Source of the DNA: Deltaproteobacteria bacterium
Lineage (GTDB): Bacteria > Myxococcota_A > UBA9160 > UBA6930
Assembly: GCA_019312665.1 (NCBI GenBank)
Contig: JAFDCZ010000043.1
Span: forward strand, 1 to 50,836
Direction of reading: 5' to 3'
DNA: 50,836 nucleotides
In this document: piece by piece, positions 31,842 through 40,665 of the stretch
Layout: each line of letters begins with the position of its first letter
Numbering within the stretch: the stretch's first letter is position 1
The notes under the pieces: model-generated
Seen by the model: the letters and a program-made list of their open reading frames with translations, nothing else
What the model was told of the DNA's origin: nothing
Database searches by the model: none
Translations under genes and position numbers: made by a program

Positions 31842-34580
31842 ATGAGTGGCGAACCGGCTCTCGACCAGTTCATTCCGCCCTACGCATCGGGCGAAGAGCG
31901 CGAATCTCGCGCCACTGCGGAGGCGGCGCGAGGGTACCTGGCCGAGTTGCGCGCCTTTCTGGCGGAGCGCCAACGCCAAGGCGATTCGGGTCATGCGATC
32001 AACATCCTCCACTCCGATGCCATCGACCGGTTGCTCCGGCGCCTCTTCGAGGTTGCCGAGTTCACCTACTACACGGATGAGGGGGAGCTCGACGCCCGTG
32101 TGAGTATCGCTGCGGTCGGCGGGTTCGCTCGGCGGGAGATGGCGATCGGTTCGGACGTGGACCTGCTCTTCCTGCATGACGGCGACGAGATCAGCCCCTA
32201 CGCGGCCCGGATCGCGGAGTGGATCCAGTATTGCCTCTGGGATGCAGGCCTCCAGGTTGGCGCAGCCTTGCGAAACCTGGATGAGACCATCGCGATGGGT
32301 CAAGAGGACATGACCGCCAAGACGACCGTGCTTGGCGCGCGTTTTCTTGCGGGCGATCCGACGCTCTTTCACGAGTTCACCACCGCGGTTCGTGATCGGC
32401 TGATCCCGGACGTCGGCGTGTTCGTGCGTGAGCTCCAAGAACTCTGGCAGGCCCGCCATGCGAAGTTCGGAGATTCGCTCTACCTCCTGCAGCCGAACCT
32501 CAAGGAGGGCGCTGGTGGTTTGCGGGACTACCACACGGCCTGGTGGGCCGTGCGCGCGAGCGAGCCGCTCTTCCAGGGCCTCGATGATCTCCTGCACGTC
32601 GGGCTGCTCACAGAATCGGAGATGGCCGAATACCGGGGCGGTCTGCAATTCCTCTGGCGGGTGCGGAACCAGCTCCACCTGCTTACGAAACGCAAGACGG
32701 ACCAGATGAGCTTCGAGCTTCAGGAATCTCTTGCCGAGGCACTGGGCTTCGGTTCGGGTCTGAGCCGCAGCGGAGAGCTTCCCGTCGAGCGGTTCATGCG
32801 GGAGTACTACCTGCACGCGCGGGCCGTCCAGACCTTTTCGGAGATCGTGCTCGAGCAATGCGTCTCCCGGGCGGGGCCCCATCGCGGTGCGCCAGTGACG
32901 AAACCGGCGGAAGACGGCTTCCGCGTCGCTGAGGACCACCTCGAGATTCCGCACGCAGCGCATCTTCGCGAGAAACCCGTTCGCATGTTGACGGCCTTCG
33001 CGATTGCTCAGGACCACGACGTTCCGCTCTCCCGAACGGCGCGGCGCTACATCCGCGAGCATCTCCATCTCGTCGATGAAGACTTCCAGAAGAATCCGGA
33101 GGCGGCGGCGGCGCTGCTCCGTATCCTGGGCGCACCGGCTCGGGTGATGCGCACGTTGATGGTGATGAACGAGGTCGGACTCCTCGGCCGCTACCTGCCC
33201 GAGTGGGAGCACATCGTCTGCCGCTGGCAGCACGTCATCTACCACACCTACACCGTGGATGTGCACTCGATCTTTCTGGTCGAAGAACTACGCCGGCTGT
33301 GGAGGGGGAAATACGAGCAAGCGCTTCCCGAGTTGACCGAATTGGTCCGGAATATTCCGGACTTGCCCGCGCTGTATCTGGGTTGCCTGCTTCACGATAT
33401 CGGCAAGGGCATGGGCGGTGACCACTCGAACAAAGGCGCCGATCTCGCCCAGCAATGCTGCGAGCGTCTCGGCTTGGATGCCGAGCGCACCCAGCGGGTC
33501 GTGTTCGTGGTGCGTTGGCACCTGCTGATGTCCCACGTCGCTCAGCGGCGCGATCTGGCCGACCCGAAGGTGATCGTCGATCTGGCCCAGACCTGCGGCG
33601 ATCGCGAGAACCTGCACAACCTGTATCTGGCGACCTTCGCCGATATGCGGGCTTCGTCTGTTTCGGCCTGGACGGAATGGCGTTACGAATTGTTGAAGGA
33701 GCTCTTCGAGCGCACCTCCGAATTCCTCGAATCCGGTGGCGACGATCCACGCTTCGCCCAAAGCCAGATCGATGCGAGGGTCGAGACGCGTCGCACCCAG
33801 GCGGGGCGCGAACTGCAGGCGCTTGGTGTCGCGGAGGCACGCATTCACGAGTTCTTCGACATGATGCCGCGGCGCTACTTCATCTCCCACACTCCGCGCC
33901 AGATCGCGCGTCATGCAAGGGTCGTGCTTTCCCTGGGCCCGGAGCGAAACCAGGCCAGCGCGGTGCGCACGATGCGCGGCGGGTTCAGCGAGTACATCTT
34001 GTGTACCCGCGACGTTCAGCGGCTCTATGCGGATGTAACCGGATCGCTGACGGCCGTCGGCATCAACATTCTTGGCTCGAACGTCTATACCACCCGAACG
34101 GGTCTGGCCCTGGAGATCTATCGGCTGTCGACTCCCGATGGAGGCTCGGCTGAGCAGCAGGCCAGCTGGGATCAGCTGGAAGAGGTGGTGTTGGATGTGT
34201 TGCAAGGCAAGGCGCTCGTAGACGCATTGATCGCGAGCCGCGGCCGGCCCGTCGGCCGCACGCTTTCGCCGTCGCGATCCCCAGCCAGCGTGCAGATCCG
34301 CAACGACGTATCGGATTTCTACACAGTCGTGGATGTGACGGCAGATGATCGCCCGGGGTTGCTCTACGACTTGACCCGGACTCTGGCGGAGCACGATCTC
34401 GAGGTCTTCATTTCCAAGGCGACAACCGTGCTCGATCAAGTGGCGGACACGTTCTATGTCAAAGGGCCGGGCGCGAAGAAGATCACGAAGCCAGAGGAAC
34501 TGGTGGCACTCGAGGAGGAGTTGACGCTCGCCGCTCGAGCGGATCCCCCGGAAAAGGGAGAGCCCCGGGATGGCGCTTGA
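31842..34580 (+). CDS. glnD: Bifunctional uridylyltransferase/uridylyl-removing enzyme GlnD
   Basis: GlnD senses glutamine and adds or removes UMP on PII, setting nitrogen metabolism. The 912-residue protein has the nucleotidyltransferase core GGFARREMAIGSDVDLLFLHD near residue 95-115, the GlnD_UR_UTase region KEGAGGLRDYHTAWW, and an HD domain with LYLGCLLHDIGKGMGGDHS. Two C-terminal ACT domains begin at RRYFISHTP...SEYILCTRDVQRLYADVTG and FYTVVDVTADDRPGLLYDL. ATG 31842 begins the homology; the track start lies in the amidase gene. xerD starts 11 bases before its end. No glnB is present nearby. Confidence 0.95.
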   Translation: MSGEPALDQFIPPYASGEERESRATAEAARGYLAELRAFLAERQRQGDSGHAINILHSDAIDRLLRRLFEVAEFTYYTDEGELDARVSIAAVGGFARREMAIGSDVDLLFLHDGDEISPYAARIAEWIQYCLWDAGLQVGAALRNLDETIAMGQEDMTAKTTVLGARFLAGDPTLFHEFTTAVRDRLIPDVGVFVRELQELWQARHAKFGDSLYLLQPNLKEGAGGLRDYHTAWWAVRASEPLFQGLDDLLHVGLLTESEMAEYRGGLQFLWRVRNQLHLLTKRKTDQMSFELQESLAEALGFGSGLSRSGELPVERFMREYYLHARAVQTFSEIVLEQCVSRAGPHRGAPVTKPAEDGFRVAEDHLEIPHAAHLREKPVRMLTAFAIAQDHDVPLSRTARRYIREHLHLVDEDFQKNPEAAAALLRILGAPARVMRTLMVMNEVGLLGRYLPEWEHIVCRWQHVIYHTYTVDVHSIFLVEELRRLWRGKYEQALPELTELVRNIPDLPALYLGCLLHDIGKGMGGDHSNKGADLAQQCCERLGLDAERTQRVVFVVRWHLLMSHVAQRRDLADPKVIVDLAQTCGDRENLHNLYLATFADMRASSVSAWTEWRYELLKELFERTSEFLESGGDDPRFAQSQIDARVETRRTQAGRELQALGVAEARIHEFFDMMPRRYFISHTPRQIARHARVVLSLGPERNQASAVRTMRGGFSEYILCTRDVQRLYADVTGSLTAVGINILGSNVYTTRTGLALEIYRLSTPDGGSAEQQASWDQLEEVVLDVLQGKALVDALIASRGRPVGRTLSPSRSPASVQIRNDVSDFYTVVDVTADDRPGLLYDLTRTLAEHDLEVFISKATTVLDQVADTFYVKGPGAKKITKPEELVALEEELTLAARADPPEKGEPRDGA

Positions 34581-35502
34581 GCTGTCCACGGCGATCGACC
34601 GTTTCCTCCGGCATCTGGTGGTGGAGCGGGGACTGCGCCCGAATACGCTCGAAGCCTATGGCCGAGATCTGGCACGGTTTGCGGATATGCTCGAACGGGA
34701 TGGCGTTCGGGAGGCCGCTTCGATCAAACGACGGCACGTGACGGGCTTCCTCGAAGCGCTGGAACAAGAGGGCCTGGCGGCTCGCAGCCGGGCGAGGATG
34801 GCCGTGTCCGTCCGCAGGTTCGTGCGCCACCTGGTCGCCACCGGTCGGCTCGCGAAGGATCCGAGCGAGGGCGTGGGCTCGCCTCGCACGGGGCGACCCT
34901 TGCCCAAAGTGCTGCGGCCGGACGAGACCGAGGCGCTCCTCGGTGCGACGAGCGGCGATGATCCGCTCTCGGTGCGTGACCGCGCCATGCTCGAAGTGCT
35001 CTACGGCGCGGGGCTGCGGGTCAGCGAACTCGTGGGTCTTCCCCTGGCGGCGGTTGATGCCCGAGCGGGCTGGCTCCGGGTCGTGGGCAAGGGCGGGAAG
35101 GAGCGCATCGTGCCGCTGGGCGAACCTGCCTTGTTGGCGATCGACCGGTATCTGGAAGAGGCGCGCCCCGTCTTGCTGGGCAAGGCACAACGCAGTGTGG
35201 ACGCACTTTTCCTGGGCCGACGAGGCCAGGCCATGACGCGCCAGAACTTCTTCCAGCGGCTGCGGGGCGTCGCGCTGCGTGCTGGCGTGCCCACCGAGCG
35301 GGTCTCGCCCCACGTGCTTCGCCATGCATTTGCGACGGATCTCGTCGAGGGGGGCGCGGACCTTCGGGCCGTTCAAACCATGCTCGGCCACGCGGACCTC
35401 TCGACCACCCAGATCTACACCCACGTCAGCGGCGGGCGCTTGCGTGATCTCGTCGAAACACATCACCCGCGAGGCTCTGGAAGGCCGAGGCGCACGCGAT
35501 GA
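34570..35502 (+). CDS. xerD: Site-specific tyrosine recombinase XerC/XerD
   Basis: The recombinase resolves chromosome dimers at dif together with FtsK. The 310-residue protein has an N-terminal SAM-like DNA-binding domain (IDRFLRHLVVERGLRPNTLEAYGRDL) and the catalytic domain with all six active residues: Arg in GAGLRVSEL, Lys in VVGKGGKERIVPL, HxLRH in SPHVLRHAFAT, His in MLGHADLSTTQIYTHV, and the nucleophile Tyr in that last motif. It overlaps glnD by 11 bases. Housekeeping context, not a mobile element, argues for Xer. XerD versus XerC cannot be settled without comparison. Confidence 0.92.
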   Translation: MALELSTAIDRFLRHLVVERGLRPNTLEAYGRDLARFADMLERDGVREAASIKRRHVTGFLEALEQEGLAARSRARMAVSVRRFVRHLVATGRLAKDPSEGVGSPRTGRPLPKVLRPDETEALLGATSGDDPLSVRDRAMLEVLYGAGLRVSELVGLPLAAVDARAGWLRVVGKGGKERIVPLGEPALLAIDRYLEEARPVLLGKAQRSVDALFLGRRGQAMTRQNFFQRLRGVALRAGVPTERVSPHVLRHAFATDLVEGGADLRAVQTMLGHADLSTTQIYTHVSGGRLRDLVETHHPRGSGRPRRTR

Positions 35503-35518
35503 CCCCGGGCAGGCGCGT

Positions 35519-36859
35519 GTGAAGCGGATCGGTCTGGATCCGCTGCGGCGGGCGCTGCCCGAGCCTGCACGGGATGCTGCCCTGGCCATTGCGGCGGCCG
35601 GAGATGCGCTCGGCGTGGGCATCCATCTGGTGGGTGGGCCCGTGCGGGATTTCCTTCTCGACCGACCCCTACGGGATGTAGATCTGGTAGCCGAGCCACG
35701 GGGCGAGATGAAGAACACGGAGGAATCGGCTGCGGCGGCTGTGGCCGGGGCCGCGCAGCTGAAAGGTGCCCGGGTCGTGGTCCATCCGCGCTTCGGTACG
35801 GTTCGAATCGAGTTGGACGGCTTCGTCGTGGACGTGGCCACGGTCCGTTCCGAGACGTACGACGCGCCGGGCGCGCTGCCGACGGTTGCACCGGGCGGGC
35901 TCGAGGAGGACCTCCGACGGCGGGATTTCACGGTGAATGGGATGGCCGCGCCGCTCAACGCCGCGGCACGCAAAGGGCGCTCGGCTCTGATCGATCCCGG
36001 CGAGGGTATGTTGGATCTGGAGCGCGGGCTCTTGCGGGTGTTTCATTCGCGAAGTTTTCAGGATGATCCGACCCGTGCGCTACGTGCCGCTCGCCTGGCG
36101 CCGCGCCTCGGCATGGCACTGGCTCGGCCGAGCCGAAGCGCTTTGCGCGGGGCACTTCGTGACGGCGCGTTCGGTGCCGTGAAGGGTGAACGCTACCAGG
36201 CCGAGTTCGAGAAATTGTTCGCCGATCCCGCGCACGGTTTGGATCCCTCTCAGGCGCTTCGGCTGCTCGATGAGTGGCACGTGTTGGCCGCCCTCGAGCC
36301 GGGCCTTCACCTGCCGCCCACCGCCCGAACACCGATCCGGCGCCTGGGTCGCGATCTGGCCGATGCGTCCGCATCCCTTCAGCCTTGGCTTTCGGGTTTC
36401 ATGCTGTGGCTCGGGCCCCTGCCGGCACCGCTGCGGCGCCGCGTGCTGCGGCGCTTCGCCGTGCGTGGCCGAGCTGCCGAGCGGATCGTTGCCTATCCGC
36501 GCACTGCGGCGCGATTGCTTCGTGCGCTCGGGCGTCGCCGCGGGCGAGGTGCGAGCGACGCCTTGCTACGAGGCATCGGAGCCGAGGAGCTGCAAGCGCT
36601 GGCGGCCGAGGCACCGACGGCGGAGCGCCGCCGGATCCTGCGCTGGCTTCACGAAGATCGTGCCGTTCGCTTGCCGGTTTCGGGTCGGGACCTGCTCGAG
36701 CTCGGCCTCGACGGCCCGGCCGTTGGCCGCGCCCTCGAGCGCATTCGTCTGGCTGTACTCGATCGCAAAGTGCGAAACCGGGAGGACGCGCTCAGCCTGG
36801 CCGCGGAACTGGCTCGCCGAAGACCCCGGAAGCCCCGCAGTCGTCCTGGGTCGTCATGA
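35519..36859 (+). CDS. Poly(A) polymerase/CCA tRNA nucleotidyltransferase family protein
   Basis: This class II nucleotidyltransferase adds nucleotides to RNA 3-prime ends. The 446-residue protein has the head domain HLVGGPVRDFLLDRPLRDVDLVAE (GGxVRD and the DxD metal site) and the neck motifs RRRDFTVNGMAAPL and FQDDPTRALRAARLAPRLG. The remainder is arginine-rich and helical, with a basic tail (RRRPRKPRSRPGSS). No HD phosphohydrolase motif is seen. Whether it makes CCA ends or poly(A) tails cannot be decided by eye. GTG 35519 was chosen because upstream codons in the long track ORF lie in xerD and are out of frame with any homology. Confidence 0.88.
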   Translation: MKRIGLDPLRRALPEPARDAALAIAAAGDALGVGIHLVGGPVRDFLLDRPLRDVDLVAEPRGEMKNTEESAAAAVAGAAQLKGARVVVHPRFGTVRIELDGFVVDVATVRSETYDAPGALPTVAPGGLEEDLRRRDFTVNGMAAPLNAAARKGRSALIDPGEGMLDLERGLLRVFHSRSFQDDPTRALRAARLAPRLGMALARPSRSALRGALRDGAFGAVKGERYQAEFEKLFADPAHGLDPSQALRLLDEWHVLAALEPGLHLPPTARTPIRRLGRDLADASASLQPWLSGFMLWLGPLPAPLRRRVLRRFAVRGRAAERIVAYPRTAARLLRALGRRRGRGASDALLRGIGAEELQALAAEAPTAERRRILRWLHEDRAVRLPVSGRDLLELGLDGPAVGRALERIRLAVLDRKVRNREDALSLAAELARRRPRKPRSRPGSS

Positions 36860-36962
36860 CCACCGGAAGCTGCCCGATGGCGCATGATTGTGCGTGGGAA
36901 TCTGCGCACCAATCGGTATCCTCCGAAAACCCCCCGGACCCCTCGCCTCTGCGGAGCGTCCC

Positions 36963-37799
36963 ATGAGTTTTGCGACCGAACCTGATGCCGCCGAGAGCGG
37001 AGCACAACCGCTCGGCTCGGCGTATTCCGTCAAGCTGGAGGTCTTCGAGGGTCCCCTCGATCTCCTCCTGCATTTGATCCGCCTGAACGAGGTGGACATC
37101 GCCGAGATCTCGATCGCGGACATCGCGAAGCAGTACATCGAGTACCTGGCCCTGATGGAGGAGCTCAACCTCGATGTGGCCGGCGAGTACCTCTTGATGG
37201 CGGCCACCCTCGCCTGGATCAAGAGCCGGATGATCCTCCCGCGCAATGACGAGGAAGAGGAGGACGAAGGCCTCGATCCCCGGGCCGAGCTGGTCGCCCG
37301 CTTGCTCGAATACCAGCGCTTCAAGGAAGTGTCCGAGGAGCTGGGAGAGCGACGGCTGCTGGGTCGGGACATCTATGCGGCCACGCCCCCGGAGCTGGAG
37401 GGGACGCCCGAGGGTGAGCGGGAAATCGCCGTCGACCTGGTGCGCCTGGTCGAAGCCTTCCGCCGTGTCCTCAAGGAGGCCAAGCCCGAGAGCCACGCTC
37501 ACGAGGTCGAGGCGGAGACGGTGACGGTCCGCGATTGCATGACCGTGATCATGGATGTGCTGGGCGATGTGGCCCAGATCGAATTCGAGCAGGTCTTCCT
37601 GCAGAGTCCCTCCGGCGCTGCGCCCTCTCGGCCGGTGTTGGTCACCACGTTCCTGGCGCTCCTCGAGCTCGTGCGCCTGGAGGCGGTGCGGATTTATCAG
37701 GGAACCGATGAAGACTCGGTGCCGCAAGGACCGATCCACCTGCGCCGCGCGGACGAGGGCGAAGTCGCCTGGAATGAACGCGTGGCGGAGATCATGTAG
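36963..37799 (+). CDS. scpA: Segregation and condensation protein A
   Basis: ScpA is the kleisin that bridges SMC heads in chromosome condensation, with ScpB. The 278-residue protein starts with a short variable tail and then the conserved VKLEVFEGPLDLLLHLIRLNEVDIAEISIADIAKQYIEYL. The SMC-contacting helix EYLLMAATLAWIKSRMILP follows, then an acidic linker (DEEEEDEG) and a C-terminal winged helix (PSRPVLVTTFLALLELVRLEAVRIYQ). ATG 36963 has GGAG at seven bases. The gene is eight bases upstream of scpB, the usual pair. Confidence 0.95.
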   Translation: MSFATEPDAAESGAQPLGSAYSVKLEVFEGPLDLLLHLIRLNEVDIAEISIADIAKQYIEYLALMEELNLDVAGEYLLMAATLAWIKSRMILPRNDEEEEDEGLDPRAELVARLLEYQRFKEVSEELGERRLLGRDIYAATPPELEGTPEGEREIAVDLVRLVEAFRRVLKEAKPESHAHEVEAETVTVRDCMTVIMDVLGDVAQIEFEQVFLQSPSGAAPSRPVLVTTFLALLELVRLEAVRIYQGTDEDSVPQGPIHLRRADEGEVAWNERVAEIM

Positions 37800-37807
37800 G
37801 AGCTGGG

Positions 37808-38497
37808 ATGGACAGGCAGCAGCAGAAGCAGATCGTCGAGGCGTTGATCCTCGCTTCGCCGGAGCCGGTGTCGGCCCAGCGTCTGGCCCAGATCGTTCCC
37901 TACCTGAAGCCCGCCAAGGCGAAGGAACTGGTCGCGGAGCTGGGCGAGGAATACAAGGAGCAGGAGCGTGCCTTCGAAGTATGGGAAGTGGCGGGTGGCT
38001 ACCAGATCCGAACGCGACCGGATTTCTCGGGCTACTTGCGGGCATTGCATGCCGAACGCCCGCTGCGCCTCTCGCGTGCCGCGCTCGAGACGCTCTCGGT
38101 GATCGCCTACAAGCAGCCGGTCACGCGAGCCGAGGTGGAGCATGTGCGCGGGGTCGACGCGGGAGCCACGGTGAAGAGCCTGGTCGATCGCAAGCTGGTT
38201 CGCATCGCGGGCCACCGCGAGGTGCCCGGACGGCCGATGCTTTACGCCACGACGAAGCGCTTCCTCGAAGTCTTCGGGCTTCCAAAGCTCGACGATCTGC
38301 CGACACTGCGCGAGATCGAAGAGCTGCTTCCGCCGGCGGATCCCGATGTCGAGATCGAAGCCGCGGAGGCAGGGCACGAACGTGATGAGGAGGCTGCGGG
38401 CTCCTCCGAGGAAGCATCGGCTGAAGCCGCAGTCGAAACGCCTCTTCCCCCGGCCGAACCTTCCGTGGCCGTGCCTCCGACGAGCGAGCTGCACTGA
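37808..38497 (+). CDS. scpB: Segregation and condensation protein B
   Basis: ScpB is the KITE partner of ScpA in the SMC complex. The 229-residue protein has two winged-helix domains: QKQIVEALILASPEPVSAQRLAQI, GYQIRTRPDFSGYLR, and ALETLSVIAYKQPVTRAEVEHVRGVDAGATVKSLVDRKLV with GRPMLYATTKRFLEVFGL. A disordered acidic, Ala/Pro-rich tail of about 55 residues follows. ATG 37808 follows TAGGAG. The stop TGA overlaps the apparent CTG start of the pseudouridine synthase gene. Confidence 0.96.
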   Translation: MDRQQQKQIVEALILASPEPVSAQRLAQIVPYLKPAKAKELVAELGEEYKEQERAFEVWEVAGGYQIRTRPDFSGYLRALHAERPLRLSRAALETLSVIAYKQPVTRAEVEHVRGVDAGATVKSLVDRKLVRIAGHREVPGRPMLYATTKRFLEVFGLPKLDDLPTLREIEELLPPADPDVEIEAAEAGHERDEEAAGSSEEASAEAAVETPLPPAEPSVAVPPTSELH

Positions 38498-39369
38498 GCG
38501 CGATACGCCTCCAAAAGCTTCTTGCGTCTTCTGGGCTCACGTCGCGAAGGGAGGCCGAGGAATGGATTCGCGCCGGGCGCGTCAGCGTGAACGGCAAGGT
38601 GGTCGAGCTTGGCGCGCGGGCCGATCCGGAGGCCGACGACATCCGGGTCGACGGCGAGCGCCTGCGCGTCAGCAAGCGAAGCTACTGGCTCGTCCACAAG
38701 CCGAGGGACGTTCTTACGACCCGGTCGGATCCCTGGGCCGGGCGCCAGGGGAGGCGCACCGTGTTGGATCTCCTGCCACCGGAGACGCGAGAAGCGCGCC
38801 TTCACCCGGTCGGGCGCCTCGATGCGGAATCCGAAGGGCTGGTGCTCCTCACCAACGACGGAGAGCTGACCCAGGCGCTGCTCCATCCCTCGCTCGGCAA
38901 CGAGCGTGAGTACCAGGTGACGGTTCGCGGACAGGTCGAGGCGGCGAGTGTGCAACGCCTTCGCACCGGCATCCGGCTGGAAGACGGGCCTACCCAACCG
39001 TGGAAGGTGCGGGTGCGGAGCGTCGAAGACGACGGCCGGTCGACACGCGTGGACGTGGTCTTGCGCGAAGGACGCAAGCACCAGATTCGCCGTGCTTTTC
39101 GCGCCCTCGGGCATCCGGTACAACGGCTGCGCCGCACGCGAATGGGCCCACTGAAGCTAGGCCGGCTCGCGAGGGGCAGGGCGCGGGAGCTGACGGCCGA
39201 CGAGGTGCGAAGCCTGCAGGAGCATGCGGGACAGCTGCGGGATCGGCCCAAGGCAGCGGGCCGCAGAAAGAAGAGAGCCCGGCCCGGCGGAAAGCCGAGA
39301 GCTGCCGATGATCTGCGTCGTGGCGGGAACCGATCGAAGCCCTCGGCAGGCCGCAAAACGCGTCGCTAG
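38494..39369 (+). CDS. rluB: Ribosomal large-subunit pseudouridine synthase RluB/RsuA family
   Basis: The enzyme isomerises a uridine in rRNA, as RluB does in 23S rRNA. The track ORF (38587) misses the N-terminus: reading upstream in frame gives a complete S4 RNA-binding domain, IRLQKLLASSGLTSRREAEEWIRAG. No ATG, GTG or TTG is available, so the likely start is CTG 38494, overlapping the scpB stop as CTGA. The catalytic domain has WLVHKPRDVLTT, HPVGRLDAESEGLVLLTND with the catalytic Asp, and GRKHQIRRAFRALGHPVQRLRRTRMGPL. A lysine/arginine-rich tail of about 55 residues ends the 291-residue protein. scpA-scpB-rluB is a common order. Confidence 0.93.
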   Translation: MSAIRLQKLLASSGLTSRREAEEWIRAGRVSVNGKVVELGARADPEADDIRVDGERLRVSKRSYWLVHKPRDVLTTRSDPWAGRQGRRTVLDLLPPETREARLHPVGRLDAESEGLVLLTNDGELTQALLHPSLGNEREYQVTVRGQVEAASVQRLRTGIRLEDGPTQPWKVRVRSVEDDGRSTRVDVVLREGRKHQIRRAFRALGHPVQRLRRTRMGPLKLGRLARGRARELTADEVRSLQEHAGQLRDRPKAAGRRKKRARPGGKPRAADDLRRGGNRSKPSAGRKTRR

Positions 39370-39435
39370 CCCCCGCCAGCGCAGCGGAATCCGCGCTCGG
39401 CTTCGAGTGCATTCCCGAAGAAGACGCGTATCTCG

Positions 39436-39465
39436 TTGATACTGCTGCGTTATTTCTAGTAGAAT
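39436..39465 (+). promoter_or_regulatory. Sigma70-like promoter before the exported hypothetical gene
   Basis: TTGATA and TAGAAT are separated by 18 bases in a locally AT-rich stretch (GTTATTTCTAGTAGAATGCATCAATG) that stands out from the GC-rich surroundings. The predicted transcription start falls at or near the ATG at 39472. Confidence 0.65.
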
Positions 39466-39471
39466 GCATCA

Positions 39472-40407
39472 ATGAATCGTCTCGCGACGGTCTTGTTGGG
39501 GTGGAAGCTGATGATGCGGAATTGCGGGTCTGCGGTTGTTGTCGTGGTGGGTGGGTTGATGCTCGGAACGTTCGGGCCTCTGCCCGAACCGCTCCATGCG
39601 GAGGTGATCACCGGCATCTGCCCGGACGGCAGCCTCTACATCGTCCAGAGCGAGGCGAACGTGCCTTGCAAGCGCTCGAAGCGCGTGCGGCCCGAAGACG
39701 TACCGCCGGTGCGCCCTGAGTATCGCCCCACGCCCTACACGTGGGACGTCTGGAACGAGCGCAACGATCCCAACAATCCTTACAACCTGATTGATGCGGC
39801 CAAGCAGGTGCGCGAATTCCAGGCGTCGTTGCCCGGTGTGGAGACAGCGCCTGCGCCTGGCATGGCAACCCCGGGCCGCGCTTCTTCGGCCAACCCGCCC
39901 GTCGCTGCTGCGCCGCCCGGAGAGGTGCGTCCGCTCGATCTTGGGCTCTCCGACCAGGAACTGCGCGATCTCTATCGTATCGTCGAACTCTCCCAGGAGC
40001 ATGCACCGGCGCATATCGGTCGGCGCACCGCAGATGGAAAAGGCATCTTCGAGGTCGCCTTCGCTCATTCCCGCGCGTTCGAGGGGGTTCTGCAGCGCGC
40101 CTGGAGCTCGCGGGGCGGCCTGGCCAACGGGCCGGTGTTGATCTTCACCGCCCGCTCCAAGCGGCCGGAAGCCTTCCACGCGAACTTCACCGTGCTTCAG
40201 GGGCATCTGAGCTACCAGCCCAACGCCTACGATGCGCGTCAGCTCGGCATCCTCCAAGGTCGGCTCGGCGACCTAGCCGCCAACGAGATCGTCACCGGCT
40301 ACATCGTGTTGCCTGAGGCGATCGACCTCTCGCAAGATGTCGAGCTCTACTGGAACGATCGCAGGGTGCGCGCCCGTCTCGGCGCGCGGCGGTCCGCTCA
40401 GAACTGA
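39472..40407 (+). CDS. Exported protein of unknown function
   Basis: I do not recognise a named family. The product is up to 311 residues. The N-terminus is a signal peptide (SAVVVVVGGLMLGTFGPLPEPLHAEV, likely cleavage after HA). A short motif with two cysteines follows (GICPDGSLYIVQSEANVPCK), then RPEYRPTPYTWDVWNERNDPNNPYNLIDAA, a Pro/Ala linker near residues 125-150, and a folded-looking C-terminal half (DLGLSDQELRDLYRIVELSQ to YIVLPEAIDLSQDVELYWND). The start may be 39472, or ATG 39511/39514, where GGAAG precedes and a short signal peptide results. It is monocistronic: its own promoter lies upstream and the repeat region downstream. Confidence 0.7.
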   Translation: MNRLATVLLGWKLMMRNCGSAVVVVVGGLMLGTFGPLPEPLHAEVITGICPDGSLYIVQSEANVPCKRSKRVRPEDVPPVRPEYRPTPYTWDVWNERNDPNNPYNLIDAAKQVREFQASLPGVETAPAPGMATPGRASSANPPVAAAPPGEVRPLDLGLSDQELRDLYRIVELSQEHAPAHIGRRTADGKGIFEVAFAHSRAFEGVLQRAWSSRGGLANGPVLIFTARSKRPEAFHANFTVLQGHLSYQPNAYDARQLGILQGRLGDLAANEIVTGYIVLPEAIDLSQDVELYWNDRRVRARLGARRSAQN

Positions 40408-40490
40408 GCTTCGCGACTGCGCCGCTCCGGGCTTCCTCCGCGATGCGTCGAACTCTCGGGTCGCTTCGCTTCTCCAGCGCCACACTCGAG

Positions 40491-40665
40491 TCGCCGGGGC
40501 TGGGCACAGGCCGGGCGGAATGGCTCGGCCGGGGGTCGGGTGGCCGCGTAGAGAGCGGGACAGGGTGTTGCCCTTTGCGGCTTCGCCGCGGGCAACCTAC
40601 GCGCACGCCGGGCGGGACCTATGCCTGCGCTTTATTTCCGCCCGGCCTGCGCCCAGCCCCGGCGA
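40491..40665. repeat. Second element with 30-bp terminal inverted repeats
   Basis: The left end starts TCGCCGGGGCTGGGCACAGG and the right end is its reverse complement over 30 bases with a single mismatch (40491-40520 and 40636-40665). The interior of 115 bases holds another hairpin, GTTGCCC ... GGGCAAC enclosing GCGGCTTCGCCGC. There is no coding capacity. It abuts copy B of the other repeat. It looks like a non-autonomous palindromic element. Confidence 0.85.

Noticed and set aside
34570-35502. Tyrosine recombinase as the integrase of a mobile element near tRNA-Arg
   Set aside because: It overlaps glnD in a housekeeping run, is 15 kb from the tRNA, and has Xer-type motifs; no attachment-site repeat of the tRNA 3-prime end was seen.
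36888-36962. ScpA N-terminal extension to 36888
   Set aside because: No homology and no ribosome-binding site; ATG 36963 follows GGAG at a normal distance.
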